In this document: positions 60,464-61,202 of the stretch, piece after piece
Layout: each line of letters starts with the position of its first letter
How positions within the stretch are numbered: position 1 is the stretch's first letter
Assembly: GCF_019160155.1 (NCBI RefSeq)
Contig: NZ_JAFNIH010000005.1
Coordinates: 1-61,202, forward strand
DNA from: Pinisolibacter aquiterrae
GTDB lineage: Bacteria; Pseudomonadota; Alphaproteobacteria; Rhizobiales; Ancalomicrobiaceae
Length of the DNA: 61,202 nucleotides
Direction: 5' to 3'
Made by a program: the position numbers and the translations under genes
The notes under the pieces: model-generated
Seen by the model: only the letters and a program-made list of their open reading frames with translations
Told to the model about the DNA's origin: nothing
The model's database searches: none

Positions 60464-60961
60464 TCAGGCCGAGGGGCCGCGCACCTGGTCGGCCGCGTGG
60501 GAGCCGCCGACGACCTTGGTGAGGAGGGCGATGAACGTCGCGTGCTCCTCGTCCGTCAAGGGCGCGAGGAGGCGCTCCTGGACGCGAAGCACCGCCTTCT
60601 GGGCGTCGACGAGAAGCTCGTTGCCCGCGGAGAGGGTGAAGAGCTGCTTGATTCGCTGATTGTTCGCCGGGACGATCCGGCAGACGAAGCCCTTCTTCTC
60701 GAGCCCGTTCAAGACGTTGGTGATCGTCGATCGGTCGATCGCGATGAGATGGCCGAGGCGCTTCTGATCGATGCCGGGATTGTCTCGGATGGCGATGAGA
60801 GAGGCGAATTGAACCGGCGTCACGCCGAATTCCGCCAGTTCCTCGGAAAACAACGCCACCGCGATCTGTTGTGTCCGCCGGACGAGGTGACCTGGAGTCT
60901 TATAGACGTCCTTGAGCTTGAGAAGATCTTCGCTCGTTATCGCCGCGGGCCCCGTCTGCAT
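60464..60961 (-). CDS. MarR family transcriptional regulator
   Basis: A 165-residue winged-helix regulator: HLVRRTQQIAVALFSEELAEFGVTPVQFASLIAIRDNPGIDQKRLGHLIAIDRSTITNVLNGLEKKGFVCRIVPANNQRIKQLFTLS. The wing lacks the usual DxRD core (NNQRIKQL). This style (PGIDQKRLGHLIAIDRSTI) occurs in MarR proteins controlling aromatic degradation, for example those of the HpcR/BadR kind. It lies upstream of, and in the same direction as, the M20-HpaB genes, and downstream of a gene tail resembling a Liv ATPase; either could be its target. Confidence 0.92.
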   Translation of the reverse strand: MQTGPAAITSEDLLKLKDVYKTPGHLVRRTQQIAVALFSEELAEFGVTPVQFASLIAIRDNPGIDQKRLGHLIAIDRSTITNVLNGLEKKGFVCRIVPANNQRIKQLFTLSAGNELLVDAQKAVLRVQERLLAPLTDEEHATFIALLTKVVGGSHAADQVRGPSA

Positions 60962-60970
60962 AAACTCTAC

Positions 60971-60980
60971 TCTCGCGAGA
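60971..60980. promoter_or_regulatory. Palindrome TCTCGCGAGA before the MarR gene
   Basis: A perfect 10-base palindrome ending 10 bases before the marR start codon, so it overlaps the ribosome-binding region. It could serve autoregulation. The 60962-61157 gap is otherwise AT-richer with no gene. Confidence 0.3.
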
Positions 60981-61157
60981 CTATTTCAAATGACCGAGCG
61001 TGGACGGTGGAAGCCGCCTTCGGAATTGGGAGCGCAATATCGCACAAACCGAATTCGAGCGACAGCCGAGAAAGACGCGCGCCGCTTCGGCCCTACGAGC
61101 CGAAGTGACGGGTGGCGGCGTGGTGCGGCTGCGACGTCTGGTGCCGTCATCGTGGCC

Positions 61158-61202
61158 TCACACCGAGAGATAGGTTTCCTGGATGGAGGCGTCGGCGAGA
61201 AG
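61158..61202 (-). CDS. 3' end of a probable Liv-type ABC ATPase gene (partial)
   Basis: Fourteen codons and a stop read LLADASIQETYLSV. Endings of the form A-x-x-Q-x-x-YL are usual for LivF/LivG ATPases (those in this window end AYLGMH and AYLGEG). The assignment rests on this short tail only. Confidence 0.4.
   Translation of the reverse strand, partial: LLADASIQETYLSV

Noticed and set aside
1-61202. Mobile elements, CRISPR arrays, tRNA or rRNA genes
   Set aside because: No transposase or integrase, no regularly spaced repeats, and no cloverleaf or rRNA-like segment was recognised. Weak or degenerate cases could escape reading by eye.

Overview
The window is about 61 kb of very GC-rich DNA (roughly 70 percent by eye), densely packed and almost entirely transcribed from the minus strand, with many 1- or 4-base gene overlaps. 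Gene content (TRAP, Liv-type and polyamine-type uptake systems, a MOFRL-type glycerate 2-kinase, a ModE with two molybdate-binding domains, BKACE, many LacI/GntR/LysR regulators) and base composition suggest the chromosome of an alphaproteobacterium, probably a Hyphomicrobiales soil or rhizosphere relative. This placement is inference. I saw no tRNA, rRNA, insertion sequence, phage gene or CRISPR array.

Layout: (1) 1-3.6 kb holds a gene tail with a good terminator, then a small operon for lipid-linked sugar chemistry: a HAD-UbiA fusion resembling decaprenyl-phosphate phosphoribosyltransferase, a GT-C-like membrane protein and an SMR/ArnE-like flippase. (2) 3.7-8.9 kb is a molybdenum-linked block: a NitT/TauT-type ABC transporter translationally coupled to a YqeB-like molybdenum-hydroxylase accessory protein, next to ModE and a divergent DUF2478 protein. 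(3) 8.9-27.4 kb is a complete hexarate (glucarate/galactarate) module. GudP imports; GudD and GarD dehydrate; GarL cleaves to pyruvate plus tartronate semialdehyde; GarR reduces; a glycerate 2-kinase makes 2-phosphoglycerate. Pyruvate kinase and the Pta-AckA acetate branch sit inside the block. A GntR and a LacI regulator are present. The same two operator types recur upstream of gudP, gudD, garL, ackA and a tiny unknown membrane protein gene.

(4) 27.5-36.2 kb is an aromatic meta-cleavage cluster: FAH-family hydrolase, extradiol dioxygenase, phenol-type flavin hydroxylase, TRAP transporter and BKACE, with a divergent LysR. (5) 36.2-38.9 kb has an alpha/beta hydrolase and a cupin with their own LysR. 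(6) 38.9-48.3 kb is a nine-gene run (SDR, LacI, livHMGF, binding protein, LacI, SDR) divergent from a metallo-beta-lactamase-fold lactonase-like gene. Twin AAACGTTT operators lie between them.

(7) 48.3-60.0 kb is a long run for a nitrogen-containing substrate: M20 carboxypeptidase-like enzyme, HpaB-type monooxygenase, GntR, spermidine/putrescine-type ABC transporter, HpaC/RutF-type flavin reductase, RidA, DAO-type oxidoreductase, DUF1028 and amidase. It resembles the Rut pyrimidine pathway in logic but not in enzymes. A MarR regulator and the last codons of what looks like a Liv-type ATPase close the window.

The best candidates for undescribed biology are blocks 7 and 4 (orphan catabolic pathways), the two-operator regulon that ties acetate production to hexarate use, and the M20 enzyme with an apparent His-to-Cys change at a conserved zinc ligand.
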